Assembly: GCF_000377785.1 (NCBI RefSeq)
Contig: NZ_KB898731.1
Coordinates: 1-64,000 of the forward strand
Length of the DNA stretch: 64,000 bases
Source of the DNA: Thioalkalivibrio sp. ALJ24
GTDB taxonomy: Bacteria > Pseudomonadota > Gammaproteobacteria > Ectothiorhodospirales > Ectothiorhodospiraceae
Direction: 5' to 3'
Shown here: positions 18,446-27,872 of the stretch, in pieces
Numbering within the stretch: position 1 is the stretch's first letter
Layout: each line of letters opens with the position of its first letter
Translations under genes and position numbers: made by a program
Notes under the pieces: model-generated
Database searches by the model: none
Seen by the model: only the letters and a program-made list of their open reading frames with translations
Told to the model about the DNA's origin: nothing

Positions 18446-20248
18446 TCACTTCTCGTCCACGGAGAGTACCGCGAGGAAGGCTTCCTGCGGAACGTCCACC
18501 TTCCCGATGGACTTCATCCGCTTCTTGCCTTCCTTCTGTTTCTCCAGCAGCTTGCGCTTGCGGCTCACGTCCCCGCCGTAGCACTTGGCGAGCACGTTCT
18601 TGCGCATCGCCTTGACCGTGGAACGCGCGATGATCTTTGAGCCGATCGCCGCCTGGATGGCCACCTCGTACATCTGCCGCGGGATGATCTTCGCCATGCG
18701 CTCGATGATCTCGCGCCCGCGGGACTCGGCGTGGTCGCGGTGCACGATGGCCGACAACGCATCCACGCGGTCGCCATTGATCAGGATGTCGACCCGCACC
18801 AGCGGGGCCGCCTGGAACCGCAGCGGGTGATAATCGAACGAGGCGTAGCCCCGGGTCGCCGACTTCAGCCGGTCGAAGAAATCCAGCATCACCTCGGACA
18901 TCGGCAGCTCGTAGGACAGCTGCACCTGGCGCCCGTGATAGGCCATGCGGGTCTGCACCCCGCGCTTCTCCACGCACAGGGTGATGACCGCGCCGACGTA
19001 TTCCTGCGGCACCAGGATATTGGCCTCGATCACCGGCTCGCGGATCTCCGCGATCTCGTTGTTCGGCGGCAGCTCCGAGGGGTTGTGCACGGACACCACG
19101 CTGCCGTCGTTCTTTTCCACCTCGTAGACCACGGTGGGCGCGGTGTTGATCAGGTCGAGGCCGTACTCGCGTTCCAGACGCTCCTGCACAATCTCCATGT
19201 GCAGCATGCCGAGGAAGCCGCAGCGGAACCCGAAGCCCAGGGCCTGCGAGGTCTCGGGCTCGAACGACAGCGCGGCATCGTTCAGGCGCAGCTTGTCCAG
19301 CGCGTCGCGCAGGTCGTTGAAGTCGTCCGCCGATACCGGGAACAGGCCGGCGAACACCCGCGGCTGGATCTCCTGGAAACCGGGGATCGGCTCGTCCGCC
19401 GGGTTGTTGAAGTCGGTGACGGTATCCCCGACCTTGGCCCCGGAGATGTCCTTGATGGTCGCGATCATGTAACCCACGTCGCCGACTTCCAGGCTGTCAC
19501 GGTCCAGCGGCTTGGGCGTGAACACCCCCACGCGGTTGACCTCGTGGGCGCGCTCCACCGCCATCGCCTTGATCTTCTGCCCGGCGTACATGCGCCCGGC
19601 CTTGACCCGCACCAGCGCGACTACCCCAAGGTAGTTGTCGTACCAGGAGTCGATGATCAGCGCCTTCAGCGGAGCCTCGGAGTCGCCCTGCGGCGGCGGG
19701 ATGCGCCGCACCAGCTCCTCCAGCAGTTCGCTGATGCCCTCGCCCGTCTTGGCCGACACCCGCAGGGCGTCGGTGGCCTCGATCCCGATCACGTCCTCGA
19801 TCTCGTCGGCCACGCGGTCGGGTTCGGCCGCCGGCAGGTCGATCTTGTTCAGGACCGGCACAACCTCCAGGCCCTGGTCGATCGCGGTGTAGCAGTTGGC
19901 CACACTCTGCGCCTCCACGCCCTGCGAGGCGTCGACCACCAGCAGCGCGCCCTCGCAGGCATACAGCGAGCGCGAGACCTCGTAGGAGAAGTCCACGTGG
20001 CCGGGGGTGTCGATGAAGTTGAGCTGGTAGCGCTGCCCGTCGTTGGCGTCGTAGAACAACGAGACGCTCTGCGCCTTGATGGTGATCCCGCGCTCGCGCT
20101 CGAGATCCATGGAGTCCAGCACCTGCTCCGACATCTCGCGTTCGGTCAGCCCGCGGCAGCCCTGGATCAGGCGGTCCGCCAGAGTCGACTTGCCGTGGTC
20201 GATGTGGGCGATGATGGAAAAATTGCGGGTCAGACGGGTATCACTCAT
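18446..20248 (-). CDS. lepA: Elongation factor 4 (back-translocase LepA)
   Basis: A translational GTPase related to EF-G that acts on stalled or misassembled ribosomes. The 600 residues show the P-loop [15 protein letters not shown]3 [12 protein letters not shown] and G4 NKIDLP, and the LepA-specific C-terminal domain ending [18 protein letters not shown]. The length is standard. Its ATG overlaps the stop of the upstream glutaredoxin-like gene by four bases. Confidence 0.98.
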   Translation of the reverse strand: MSDTRLTRNFSIIAHIDHGKSTLADRLIQGCRGLTEREMSEQVLDSMDLERERGITIKAQSVSLFYDANDGQRYQLNFIDTPGHVDFSYEVSRSLYACEGALLVVDASQGVEAQSVANCYTAIDQGLEVVPVLNKIDLPAAEPDRVADEIEDVIGIEATDALRVSAKTGEGISELLEELVRRIPPPQGDSEAPLKALIIDSWYDNYLGVVALVRVKAGRMYAGQKIKAMAVERAHEVNRVGVFTPKPLDRDSLEVGDVGYMIATIKDISGAKVGDTVTDFNNPADEPIPGFQEIQPRVFAGLFPVSADDFNDLRDALDKLRLNDAALSFEPETSQALGFGFRCGFLGMLHMEIVQERLEREYGLDLINTAPTVVYEVEKNDGSVVSVHNPSELPPNNEIAEIREPVIEANILVPQEYVGAVITLCVEKRGVQTRMAYHGRQVQLSYELPMSEVMLDFFDRLKSATRGYASFDYHPLRFQAAPLVRVDILINGDRVDALSAIVHRDHAESRGREIIERMAKIIPRQMYEVAIQAAIGSKIIARSTVKAMRKNVLAKCYGGDVSRKRKLLEKQKEGKKRMKSIGKVDVPQEAFLAVLSVDEK

Positions 20249-20484
20249 GCGGGCCCCAGCAGGTCCAGCAGTGCCTCTCGGTCAAGAAAGTGGCAGCAGA
20301 GAATGTCGCCGTCGACCGCGAGCACCGGCACCTTGGTGTTGAAGCGTTCCCGCAGGTCCGGATCCTCATCGATGTCGACGACGTCGAGCGCGAAAGTATA
20401 ACGGCTTTGCAAAGCAAAAAGCTCTGCAAGCATTTGCTCGCAGAGCCCGCAACCTTCCCTATGGTACATCGTGAGCTGCGTCAT
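20245..20484 (-). CDS. Glutaredoxin-family thiol protein
   Basis: A 79-residue thioredoxin-fold protein with a CGLC motif (Cys12, Cys15) near the N-terminus and the cis-Pro segment [10 protein letters not shown] (51-60), the glutaredoxin-like group often found between degP/mucD and lepA. It probably acts as a small cytoplasmic dithiol protein, though its substrate is not known. It follows degP by 57 bp and overlaps lepA by four bases. Confidence 0.88.
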   Translation of the reverse strand: MTQLTMYHREGCGLCEQMLAELFALQSRYTFALDVVDIDEDPDLRERFNTKVPVLAVDGDILCCHFLDREALLDLLGPA

Positions 20485-20541
20485 GCGCGATGGCCCGCCC
20501 CCGGACCCCGAAGATCGGAGCCCGGGCCGGTTCCCGTCCGC

Positions 20542-21966
20542 TCAGTCCTGCGGGATGCGCAGGGCGATGAAGGTGGGGTTGCCGCCGCGCTGGATCAGCA
20601 CCGGCACGGTGCTGCCCGGCTGCGCCGCGTCGATCAGCGACGCGACGTCCTCGATGGAATCCACCGACTCGCGCGCGAACTGCACGATCACGTCGCCCGG
20701 CCGCACGCCGGCGCTGCGCGCGGGGTTGTCCTCGACCTCCAGGACCACCACGCCGTTGCTCACGCCCAGCTCCTCGCGGGTTTCCTCGTCCAGCGGCTCC
20801 AGCCGCATGCCCAGCAGGCTCTGCGGCTCGGGGCGGGCCTCCTCGCGCTCCGGCTGCGGCTGGGCACGTTCTTCGGCCACGTCATCCGGGAGCTTCTCGA
20901 TGGTCACCTCGAGGGTCTTGTCCTCGGAACCGCGGCGGATATCCACCTCGACCTCGCTGCCCACCGGGGTCCGGCCGACGATCGGCGGCAGGGCGCTGGA
21001 ATCCGGGATCTCGATCCCGTTGAAACGCAGGATCACGTCACCGGCCTCGAATCCGGCGGCCTCGGCCGGGCTGCCGGACTGCACGCGGGCCACCAGGGCG
21101 CCGGAGGGCTTGTCCATGTCGAACGACTCGGCCAGGTCGCGGGTGACCTCCTGGATCAGCACGCCCAGCCAGCCGCGGGTAACCTCGCCGTGATCGCGCA
21201 GCTGGGTCACCACGTCGCCCACGACCTCGATGGGCACCGCGAACGACACGCCCATGAATCCGCCGGTACGGCTGTAGATCTGCGCGTTGATTCCGACAAC
21301 CTCGCCATCCAGGTTCAGCAGCGGGCCGCCGGAATTGCCCGGGTTGATGGCCACGTCGGTCTGGATGAACGGCACGTAGTTTTCCGTGGGCAGGCTGCGG
21401 CCCTTGGCGCTGACGATGCCGGCAGTCACGGAATGATCGAAACCGAACGGCGAGCCGATCGCCAGCACCCATTCGCCGACCTGGAGATCCTCGGAGGCGC
21501 CCAGCGACAGCGTCGGCAGGTCCTCGGCGTCGATCTTCAGCAGGGCCACGTCGCTCTGCGGATCGGTACCGACGATCTCGGCGTTGAACACCCGCCGGTC
21601 GGACAGGTGGACCACGATCTCGGAGGCGCCTTCCACCACGTGGTTGGCGGTCACGATGTAGCCGTCATCGCTGTAGATGAAGCCCGAGCCCAGCGAATCC
21701 CGCTCACGCTGCTGCGGACCGCCTTCCCGCGAACCCGGGGGCTCGCCGAAGAAGCGCTCGAACAGATCCTCGAACGGCGTACCCTCGAACTGGCGCATGC
21801 CGCCGTGCTCCGGCACCTCGTCGGTGCGCGTGGCGGAGATGTTCACCACCGCGGGGCTGTGTTCCTCCGCCAGCGGCACGAAATCGGGCAGATGCCGCGC
21901 TGAAGCGGGCAGGGAAAAGGCAAGAAAGACCAGGGCGACCAGCGCCCACTGCATCGGTTTCAGCAT
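20542..21966 (-). CDS. degP: DegP/MucD-type periplasmic serine protease
   Basis: A Do-family protease/chaperone that removes misfolded envelope proteins. From ATG 21966 it is 474 residues with a signal peptide (cleavage after ASA, about 23), the catalytic triad His109 (TANHVVEG), Asp139 (QSDVALLKI) and Ser212 (NPGNSGGPLL), and two PDZ domains (about 270-365 and 385-470). A GAGAGGGG lies 7 bases before this start. An adjacent ATG at 21969 is possible, while the open frame further upstream is not coding. It is the last clear member of the rpoE envelope-stress cluster, matching mucD of Pseudomonas. Confidence 0.96.
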   Translation of the reverse strand: MLKPMQWALVALVFLAFSLPASARHLPDFVPLAEEHSPAVVNISATRTDEVPEHGGMRQFEGTPFEDLFERFFGEPPGSREGGPQQRERDSLGSGFIYSDDGYIVTANHVVEGASEIVVHLSDRRVFNAEIVGTDPQSDVALLKIDAEDLPTLSLGASEDLQVGEWVLAIGSPFGFDHSVTAGIVSAKGRSLPTENYVPFIQTDVAINPGNSGGPLLNLDGEVVGINAQIYSRTGGFMGVSFAVPIEVVGDVVTQLRDHGEVTRGWLGVLIQEVTRDLAESFDMDKPSGALVARVQSGSPAEAAGFEAGDVILRFNGIEIPDSSALPPIVGRTPVGSEVEVDIRRGSEDKTLEVTIEKLPDDVAEERAQPQPEREEARPEPQSLLGMRLEPLDEETREELGVSNGVVVLEVEDNPARSAGVRPGDVIVQFARESVDSIEDVASLIDAAQPGSTVPVLIQRGGNPTFIALRIPQD

Positions 21967-22060
21967 CATGGAACCCCTCTCAAGGGAATCTTCAACGGAC
22001 ATGCATCTGGACGTCGCGGGCGGGCGCAAGTTCCATGCGCACCGCCTGCAGCGGGGGCGG

Positions 22061-22540
22061 TCAGCCGGCGTCGGCCACCGGGGGGCGGACCACGCCGCGG
22101 GCCGGATGGCGCGCCAGCACGATCGGGCGGAACGCGGCATCCTGCCGCCGCATCCAGTGGCGAACGCCGAGCAGCGACAGCGCCAGGCCGGCGATCCCGA
22201 CCAGCAGCAGGACGCCCTCGCCGGCCGCGGGAAACAGCACCATGGCCAGCGCCGGCACGCCGATCAGCCCGGCCAGCGGCAGCAGGTACATCATCAGGGC
22301 GCCCGAGACCAGGGCCCCGTCCCGGATACCGAGGGTCACCGTATCGCCGGCCTGCAGGTCACCGCCGTGCCCGACCTGCAGCTCGATCGGCTTGCGTCCC
22401 AGGACGTCCGACAGCACGCCGCTGCCACAGCCGCTGCGCGCGGAACAGCTGCCGCAGGTGGAGCGGCGCTGGACACGCACGCGGGCGGTATAACCATCGA
22501 CCGCCACCACTTCACCCTGTTCCTCGATCCATTCGCTCAT
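22061..22540 (-). CDS. rseC: SoxR-reducing/RseC family inner-membrane protein
   Basis: RseC proteins are small two-helix membrane proteins encoded with rpoE. In E. coli they modestly affect sigma-E activity and are linked to SoxR reduction. The 159 residues contain the Cys cluster CGSCSARSGCGSG (about 29-41), then two hydrophobic helices (about 78-97 and 103-122). The C-terminal tail is longer than in E. coli RseC. It lies between rseB and degP. Confidence 0.93.
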   Translation of the reverse strand: MSEWIEEQGEVVAVDGYTARVRVQRRSTCGSCSARSGCGSGVLSDVLGRKPIELQVGHGGDLQAGDTVTLGIRDGALVSGALMMYLLPLAGLIGVPALAMVLFPAAGEGVLLLVGIAGLALSLLGVRHWMRRQDAAFRPIVLARHPARGVVRPPVADAG

Positions 22541-22570
22541 GGCTTCTTCCCGTCCCGTGCCGACCCGGGG

Positions 22571-23536
22571 TCAGCGGACCTCCGGCGGCGTCACTGAAGT
22601 GGCGAGGTGGCGGACGGTGTCCGCGGGCACGTCGCCCACCGCGGTGATCTGGTAGTCGCCTTCCACCCGTGCGACCGCATGCGTGGCTCCGGCGCGCGTC
22701 GCGCCTTCCAGGCGGCGATCCTCGGAGACCGGTTCGACATAGACCGAGACCGAGGCAAGACCGTCGCTGACCACGAAATAGCGCCCGGGCCGTTCCGGAT
22801 CGTCGCTGCTGCGTTCGCGTGCCACCACCAGGCTGAACCCCGAAGGCATCTGACTGAACCCCCAGTCCCCGCCTTCGGGATCCGGGTCGAGATGGCCCGG
22901 CTCGGCGCGCACTTCGATCCATTCGGCATCCTCGCTGACCGGCTCGAGGTCGGATTCGGCAATCGACCCGGTCACGTCGAGCTCGGTGAAGACCAGCCGT
23001 TCAAGGAGCTTGCCCGCGCCGGAATAGAGCTCGCTGAGCAGGGGCAGACCGGTATCTTCGTGCAGACAGTAGCGATGGCTGTAGCGCAGGAGGTCGGACG
23101 CGCGGGCCAGCAGCATCCGGCATTCCATTCCGGCCACGCGATTGCGGCCCTGATCCTTGAGGGCGTAGCTGTCGTGATCGGCCAGCAGATGCACCGGCGA
23201 GCTGGCCGGCCAGTTCGGCGCGCCGCCGCCGTCGCCCGAACCGGCGGTGCCGGCACGCGCGCTGAGGCGGTCCACCGAGCGCACCACCTCGCGTTCCTTG
23301 CCGCTCAGGGTGCGCAGACGCTCGCGATAGCCGCCGTCCTCGGTGGCATGCACCACGCTCACCGTGTCCAGGCGATCCTCGCGCTGCAGGACGAAGGTTC
23401 CGCGGTAGCTCTCGGCATGGACACTGGCCGACATGCGCTCCAGCCAGTCACCGGGCGTGAGTTCGTCGGCCGATGATGGCAGTGGGAGCAGGGCGACCGA
23501 GGCCGCCAGCACCCAGGGCAGACCGCCTCGCATCAT
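22571..23536 (-). CDS. rseB: Sigma-E factor regulatory protein RseB/MucB
   Basis: RseB binds the periplasmic part of the anti-sigma factor RseA, protects it from DegS cleavage and senses misplaced lipids or lipopolysaccharide. The 321 residues begin with a signal peptide (to about residue 23, PSSADELTP), followed by the MucB/RseB N-terminal domain (YRGTFVLQREDRLDTVSVVH) and a smaller C-terminal domain from about 215. It starts 3 bases after the rseA stop. Confidence 0.95.
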   Translation of the reverse strand: MMRGGLPWVLAASVALLPLPSSADELTPGDWLERMSASVHAESYRGTFVLQREDRLDTVSVVHATEDGGYRERLRTLSGKEREVVRSVDRLSARAGTAGSGDGGGAPNWPASSPVHLLADHDSYALKDQGRNRVAGMECRMLLARASDLLRYSHRYCLHEDTGLPLLSELYSGAGKLLERLVFTELDVTGSIAESDLEPVSEDAEWIEVRAEPGHLDPDPEGGDWGFSQMPSGFSLVVARERSSDDPERPGRYFVVSDGLASVSVYVEPVSEDRRLEGATRAGATHAVARVEGDYQITAVGDVPADTVRHLATSVTPPEVR

Positions 23537-23539
23537 GGA

Positions 23540-24145
23540 TTACTCGTCACCCACGGTATAGCGGACCCGTCCAAAGGCGGAGGAGCCCGGCCCGGTCAGA
23601 TCGGCATGATTCTCGACATAACGGACGAAGCGCGGGTCCAGCTCGTCGGGAGCGTCGCCGCTGTCGGCGATGCCGGCGGCACTGCCGGAGGCCTCTTCGG
23701 CGGCGTCGTCCGAACGTGCGGTCTGCGTCTCGGCAGCCGGCACCTCGCCCTCGGCCATGCCCGGGCCGGCCTCGCCTCCCGGCTGGCCGCCGCCCATCAT
23801 CTGCATGCCCACCAGGGTCACCACGGCCACGGCAGCCGCGACCCCGGTCCCGGCAACCGGGCGGAACCAGCGCGAGCGGGCCACCGCCGCGGCCGGTTCT
23901 TCGCGTGCCACCTGCAGCGGCTCTTCCTCGGCCAACTGTTCGCGTACCCCTTCCAGCAGGTCCGGCGGCGCGGTCATGCGCATCCCGCCGCGCAGCGAGT
24001 CACCGATCAGGTGATAGCGTTCCCATTGCTTGCGATCTTCCTCCGACTGCAGCAGCTCGTCCACCAGGCGACGGGTTTCGAAGGCTTCGGTCTCGTCGTC
24101 CACCAGGGCCGAGAGACGTTCCGTCTTGCTGACTTGTTCGCTCAT
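23540..24145 (-). CDS. rseA: Anti-sigma-E factor RseA
   Basis: RseA is an inner-membrane protein that holds RpoE inactive until it is cleaved under envelope stress. The 201-residue reading from ATG 24145 shows the cytoplasmic anti-sigma domain (ERLSALVDDETEAFETRRLVDEL, with DRKQWERYHLIGDSLRG), one membrane helix near 97-115 (TGVAAAVAVVTLVGMQMM) and an acidic periplasmic tail for RseB binding. The open frame continues upstream to 24520 inside rpoE, but that part is not coding. It starts 14 bases after rpoE. Confidence 0.95.
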   Translation of the reverse strand: MSEQVSKTERLSALVDDETEAFETRRLVDELLQSEEDRKQWERYHLIGDSLRGGMRMTAPPDLLEGVREQLAEEEPLQVAREEPAAAVARSRWFRPVAGTGVAAAVAVVTLVGMQMMGGGQPGGEAGPGMAEGEVPAAETQTARSDDAAEEASGSAAGIADSGDAPDELDPRFVRYVENHADLTGPGSSAFGRVRYTVGDE

Positions 24146-24159
24146 ACGATCATGCTCAT

Positions 24160-24738
24160 TCAGTCGTTCAACAGTGGTCGCAAGGTCTCGTCGATGGCCT
24201 CGCGCGCCCGGAAGATGCGGGACCGGACCGTACCGATCGGGCATCCCATGGTCTGCGCGATCTCCTCGTAGCTCAGGCCCTCGATCTCGCGCAGGGTGAT
24301 CGCGGTCCGCAGATCGTCCGGCAGCTCCTCGATGGTGCGCTGGACGGCTCCTTCTATCTCCTGCGACAACGCCTCCCCCTCCGGGGTTGCATTGTCCTTG
24401 AGAGCGGAATCGCCCCCCATTTGTTCGGCGTCCTGGGCATCGACCTCGGACTCGGGCCGGCGCCGCCCCTGGGAGACGAGATGATTCTTGGCGGTATTGA
24501 TCGCGATCCGATAGAGCCACGTGTAGAACGCGCTTTCGCCACGAAAGTTCGCGAGACCGCGATAGGCCTTGATGAACGCTTCCTGGGCAATGTCCAGGGC
24601 CGTGGCATGGTCGTGCACATAGCGGCCGACAAGATTCACGATCTTGTGCTGGTACTTCAGGACCAGGATGTCGAAGGCCTCTTTCTCGCCATTCTGGACA
24701 CGCCGGACCAGGGCCTCATCGGAAGCCTTCTCGCTCAT
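24160..24738 (-). CDS. rpoE: RNA polymerase sigma-E factor (AlgU/RpoE)
   Basis: An ECF sigma factor controlling the envelope-stress regulon. The 192 residues match RpoE/AlgU closely: region 2 with FDILVLKYQHKIVNLVGRYV and DIAQEAFIKAYRGL, and region 4 with LPDDLRTAITLREIEGLSYEEIA and CPIGTVRSRIFRAREAI. It heads the rpoE-rseA-rseB-rseC-degP cluster, and read-through may reach the lepA-acpS genes. A sigma-E-like promoter lies about 45 bases upstream, suggesting autoregulation. Confidence 0.98.
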   Translation of the reverse strand: MSEKASDEALVRRVQNGEKEAFDILVLKYQHKIVNLVGRYVHDHATALDIAQEAFIKAYRGLANFRGESAFYTWLYRIAINTAKNHLVSQGRRRPESEVDAQDAEQMGGDSALKDNATPEGEALSQEIEGAVQRTIEELPDDLRTAITLREIEGLSYEEIAQTMGCPIGTVRSRIFRAREAIDETLRPLLND

Positions 24739-24783
24739 CCGGGGACTCCCGCTCGGCGACTCGTCTCCAGTATTCTAGGGTTC

Positions 24784-24810
24784 ATGGACCGCCTGATATG
24801 CATGAAGTTC
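24784..24810 (-). promoter_or_regulatory. Sigma-E-type autoregulatory promoter of rpoE
   Basis: On the minus strand GAACTT (24805-24810) is followed after 16 bp by TCCAT (24784-24788), close to the sigma-E/AlgU consensus GAACTT-N16-TCnnA. It sits 46 bases upstream of the rpoE ATG, as in autoregulated rpoE operons. A sigma-70-like -10 (TAGAAT, 24772-24777) lies just downstream. Confidence 0.6.
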
Positions 24811-24882
24811 GAAATCCGCGCGACGGGGCCGCTGCCCGTGCTTCCGGCCATTGCGCATCAAGCACGAAACGTTACCTGACGC

Positions 24883-26532
24883 ATGGGTACGGCACAACAA
24901 CCCCGCCAGGCCGACATCCTGGTGATCGGCAGCGGCGCGGCGGGACTGAGCGCGGCCCTGCATCTGGCCCCGCGCCTGCGGGTCATCGTACTCAGCAAGG
25001 GGCCGGTGGACGAGGGGGCGACGCGCTACGCGCAGGGCGGCATCTCCGCGGTGCTGGACCGCGAAGACTCCTTCGATGCCCACATCGACGACACCATCGA
25101 TGCCGGCGCCGGGCTGTGCGACGCCGACGCGGTGCGCCGCAGCGTGGCCGCCGGTCCCGGGGCGATCCAGTGGCTGCTCAACCTGGGGGTGCCGTTCACC
25201 CGCGAGGCCTTCGAGGGCCGCAGCCGCCTGCACCTGACCCGCGAGGGCGGCCACAGCGCGCGGCGCGTGGCGCATGCGGCCGATGCCACCGGCCGCGCAA
25301 TCGAAGATGCGCTGGTGCGCAGCACCGGCGACACCGCCAGCATCGACGTGCTCGAACGCCACGTGGCGGTGGACCTGATCACCTCGCGGGTGGACGGCGT
25401 GCGCCGGGTCATCGGGGCCTACGTGCAGGACACCGCGACCCGCGAGGTGCAGACGGTGATGGCGCCCACGGTGATCATGGCCACCGGCGGCGCCAGCCGC
25501 GTCTATCTCTACAGCTCCAACCCCGACGGCGCCACCGGTGACGGCATCGCGATGGCCTGGCGCGCCGGCTGCCGGGTCGCGAACATGGAGTTCATGCAGT
25601 TCCACCCCACCTGTCTCTATCACCCGCAGGCCAAGTCATTCCTGATCTCCGAGGCGGTGCGCGGCGAGGGAGGCCTGCTGAAGCTGCCGGACGGCGAGCG
25701 CTTCATGCCGCGTTTCGACGAACGCGCCGAGCTGGCCCCGCGCGACATCGTGGCGCGCGCGGTGGACCACGAGATGAAGCGCCTGGGCATCGACCATGTC
25801 TGCCTCGACATCAGTCACAAGCCGGCGGACTTCATCCGCAGCCATTTCCCCACCATCCACGAGCGCTGTCTGGAATACGGCTTCGACATGACCCGCGAGC
25901 CGCTGCCGGTGGTGCCCGCCGCGCACTACACCTGCGGCGGGGTGATGGTGAACGCCTTCGGCCAGACCGACCTGCCGGGGCTGTACGCCGCCGGCGAGGT
26001 GTCCTGCACCGGGCTGCACGGGGCCAACCGCATGGCCAGCAACTCGCTGCTGGAATGCCTGGTCTATGCCCGCGCGGCGGCCGAACATATCCTGTCGCAG
26101 ACCGACCGGCTCACCCCCGAGGCACTGCCGGTGCCGGCCGCCTGGGACGAGTCCCGGGTGACCGAGTCGGAGGAAGAGGTGGTGGTGGCGCACGACTGGG
26201 ACGAGCTGCGCCGCCTGATGTGGGACTACGTCGGGATCGTGCGTACCCGCAGCCGGCTGCAGCGCGCCCAGCGCCGGATCCGCATCCTGCAGGAGGAGAT
26301 CCACGAGTATTACAGCCATTACCGCATCTCGCCCGACCTGATCGAGCTGCGCAACCTCGGCACCGTGGCCGAGATCATCGTGCAGAGCGCGCTGACGCGA
26401 CGCGAGAGCCGCGGCCTGCATTACCTGCTGGACCACCCCGAACGCGATCCGGAGCTGGACGGCATCCCGACCGTGCTGGTGCCGCCCTCGCCCGCCGGTC
26501 AGCTGGCGGGACGGGCCGCCGGCGGCAACTGA
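24883..26532 (+). CDS. nadB: L-aspartate oxidase
   Basis: NadB is an FAD enzyme oxidising L-aspartate to iminoaspartate, the first step of de novo NAD synthesis. The 549 residues begin with the FAD-binding [15 protein letters not shown]. They continue with [15 protein letters not shown] (flavin/substrate loop), HTREGGHS-like [25 protein letters not shown], the catalytic SEAVRGEGG, and [24 protein letters not shown]. The C-terminal helical domain is complete. The last 34 bases overlap the convergent orn gene. nadC of the same pathway is at 43401. Confidence 0.97.
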   Translation: MGTAQQPRQADILVIGSGAAGLSAALHLAPRLRVIVLSKGPVDEGATRYAQGGISAVLDREDSFDAHIDDTIDAGAGLCDADAVRRSVAAGPGAIQWLLNLGVPFTREAFEGRSRLHLTREGGHSARRVAHAADATGRAIEDALVRSTGDTASIDVLERHVAVDLITSRVDGVRRVIGAYVQDTATREVQTVMAPTVIMATGGASRVYLYSSNPDGATGDGIAMAWRAGCRVANMEFMQFHPTCLYHPQAKSFLISEAVRGEGGLLKLPDGERFMPRFDERAELAPRDIVARAVDHEMKRLGIDHVCLDISHKPADFIRSHFPTIHERCLEYGFDMTREPLPVVPAAHYTCGGVMVNAFGQTDLPGLYAAGEVSCTGLHGANRMASNSLLECLVYARAAAEHILSQTDRLTPEALPVPAAWDESRVTESEEEVVVAHDWDELRRLMWDYVGIVRTRSRLQRAQRRIRILQEEIHEYYSHYRISPDLIELRNLGTVAEIIVQSALTRRESRGLHYLLDHPERDPELDGIPTVLVPPSPAGQLAGRAAGGN

Positions 26533-27068
26533 ATGAACTGCTCGCGATAGTGACGCAGCTCGTCGATGGAATCGCGGATGTCCTGCAGGGCCTGGTGCGA
26601 GGCATTCTTCGACAGCCCCTGCAGCACGTCCGGCGCCCAGCGCCGCGCCAGCTCCTTGAGCGTCGACACGTCCAGGTTGCGGTAATGGAACCACGCCTCC
26701 AGCTCCGGCATGCAGCGGGCGAGGAAACGGCGGTCCTGACAGATGGAATTGCCGCACATCGGCGACTGCCCCTTCGGCACCCAGCTCGACAGGAACTCCA
26801 CGGTCTCGCGCTCGGCCGCCGCCTCGTCGCGGTCGCTGTGGCGCACCCGCTCCAGCAGGCCGGACTCGCCATGGGTGCGCTGGTTCCAGGCATCCAGGCC
26901 GTCCAGTACGTCCGGCGACTGAAACACCGCGATCACCGGACCCTCGGCGAGGATCTCCAGGTGCTTGTCGGTCACGATGGTCGCGACCTCGATGATCCGG
27001 TCGGTCCGGGGATCGAGGCCGGTCATTTCGAGATCGATCCAGATCAGGTTTTCCGCGTTCGCCGTCAT
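26499..27068 (-). CDS. orn: Oligoribonuclease
   Basis: Orn degrades two- to five-base RNAs, including pGpG from cyclic-di-GMP breakdown. The 189-residue DEDDh exonuclease has Asp12 and Glu14 in [11 protein letters not shown], and its third and fourth acids with the His in [21 protein letters not shown] 27068 is chosen because the family begins with (N)[11 protein letters not shown]. The frame upstream of it is antisense artefact. It is convergent with and overlaps the end of nadB. Confidence 0.97.
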   Translation of the reverse strand: MTANAENLIWIDLEMTGLDPRTDRIIEVATIVTDKHLEILAEGPVIAVFQSPDVLDGLDAWNQRTHGESGLLERVRHSDRDEAAAERETVEFLSSWVPKGQSPMCGNSICQDRRFLARCMPELEAWFHYRNLDVSTLKELARRWAPDVLQGLSKNASHQALQDIRDSIDELRHYREQFIQLPPAARPAS

Positions 27069-27202
27069 CGTCTCTCCTCTGCCACGCCCGGTGGTACCGC
27101 ATGATGGCGCGTGGCAGTCTATCATCATGGGCACGGGCCCCGGGGAACCCGTTGCCATCAAGGTTCCCGAATGCCCCGGCAACCCATTCAAAGGAGTTTC
27201 CC

Positions 27203-27508
27203 ATGCGACAGATCACCACCGCCCTGGCCACGCTGACCCTGGCCGGAGGCATGGCCACCACCGCCCATGCCGACGAGATCAGCATGGGTCAGGACCTGCA
27301 CGACAACAACTGCGTCAGCTGCCACGCCGACATGCACGGTGGCGACGGCTCCGGGATCTACACCCGCGAAGACCGCCTGGTGGGCGATCTCGACGAACTG
27401 GTGGAGATGGTCCGTCGCTGCGACGCCAACGTCGGAACTGCATGGTTCGACGACGAGGTGGAGGCCGTGGTGGCCTTCCTCAACGATGAATACTACGGCT
27501 TCGACTGA
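27203..27508 (+). CDS. Small periplasmic c-type cytochrome
   Basis: A 101-residue protein with a signal peptide (cleavage after AHA, about 23) and one heme-attachment motif CVSCH (Cys37, Cys40, His41). The heme lies at the N-terminal end of the mature domain, as in class I monoheme cytochromes. Met69 in LVEMVRRC is a possible axial ligand. It ends [13 protein letters not shown], like the C-terminal helix of cytochrome cL/c5-type proteins. AAGGAG lies 8 bases before the ATG. It is followed 9 bases later by phhB on the same strand. Its redox partner is not evident. Confidence 0.9.
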   Translation: MRQITTALATLTLAGGMATTAHADEISMGQDLHDNNCVSCHADMHGGDGSGIYTREDRLVGDLDELVEMVRRCDANVGTAWFDDEVEAVVAFLNDEYYGFD

Positions 27509-27517
27509 CGAGCACCC

Positions 27518-27853
27518 ATGAGCGATCTGAAGACCCGTCACTGCCAGGCCTGTGAAGGCTTTACCGAACCGATGCCGCCCGAGGACGCGACCCGCACCCT
27601 CGGCCAGCTGCACGAATCCTGGGAACTCGGGGGCGATACGAAGGACATCCGGCGCGAATTCCGCTTCCGCAACTTCCACGAGACCATGGCCTTCGTGAAC
27701 GCCGTGGCGTGGATCGCCCATGTCGAGGATCACCACCCGGACATGGAAGTCGGCTTCAACCGTTGCCGGGTCCAGTTTTCCACCCATGCGGTGGGCGGTC
27801 TGACCGAGAACGATTTCATCTGCGCCGCGCGCGTGGATGCCCTGCTCGACTGA
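27518..27853 (+). CDS. phhB: 4a-hydroxytetrahydrobiopterin dehydratase (pterin-4a-carbinolamine dehydratase)
   Basis: The 111-residue protein carries the family motif around HVEDHHPDMEVGFNRCRVQF (about 68-87, with the catalytic His-His-Pro) and the end motif THAVGGLTENDF. The enzyme regenerates tetrahydrobiopterin after phenylalanine hydroxylase turns over, yet many bacteria keep it without that hydroxylase, where its role is linked to molybdopterin or is unknown. No phenylalanine hydroxylase is in this window. Coupled closely to the cytochrome gene upstream and rsgA downstream. Confidence 0.93.
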   Translation: MSDLKTRHCQACEGFTEPMPPEDATRTLGQLHESWELGGDTKDIRREFRFRNFHETMAFVNAVAWIAHVEDHHPDMEVGFNRCRVQFSTHAVGGLTENDFICAARVDALLD

Positions 27854-27872
27854 TCCCGATGTCCGTCTCCGC

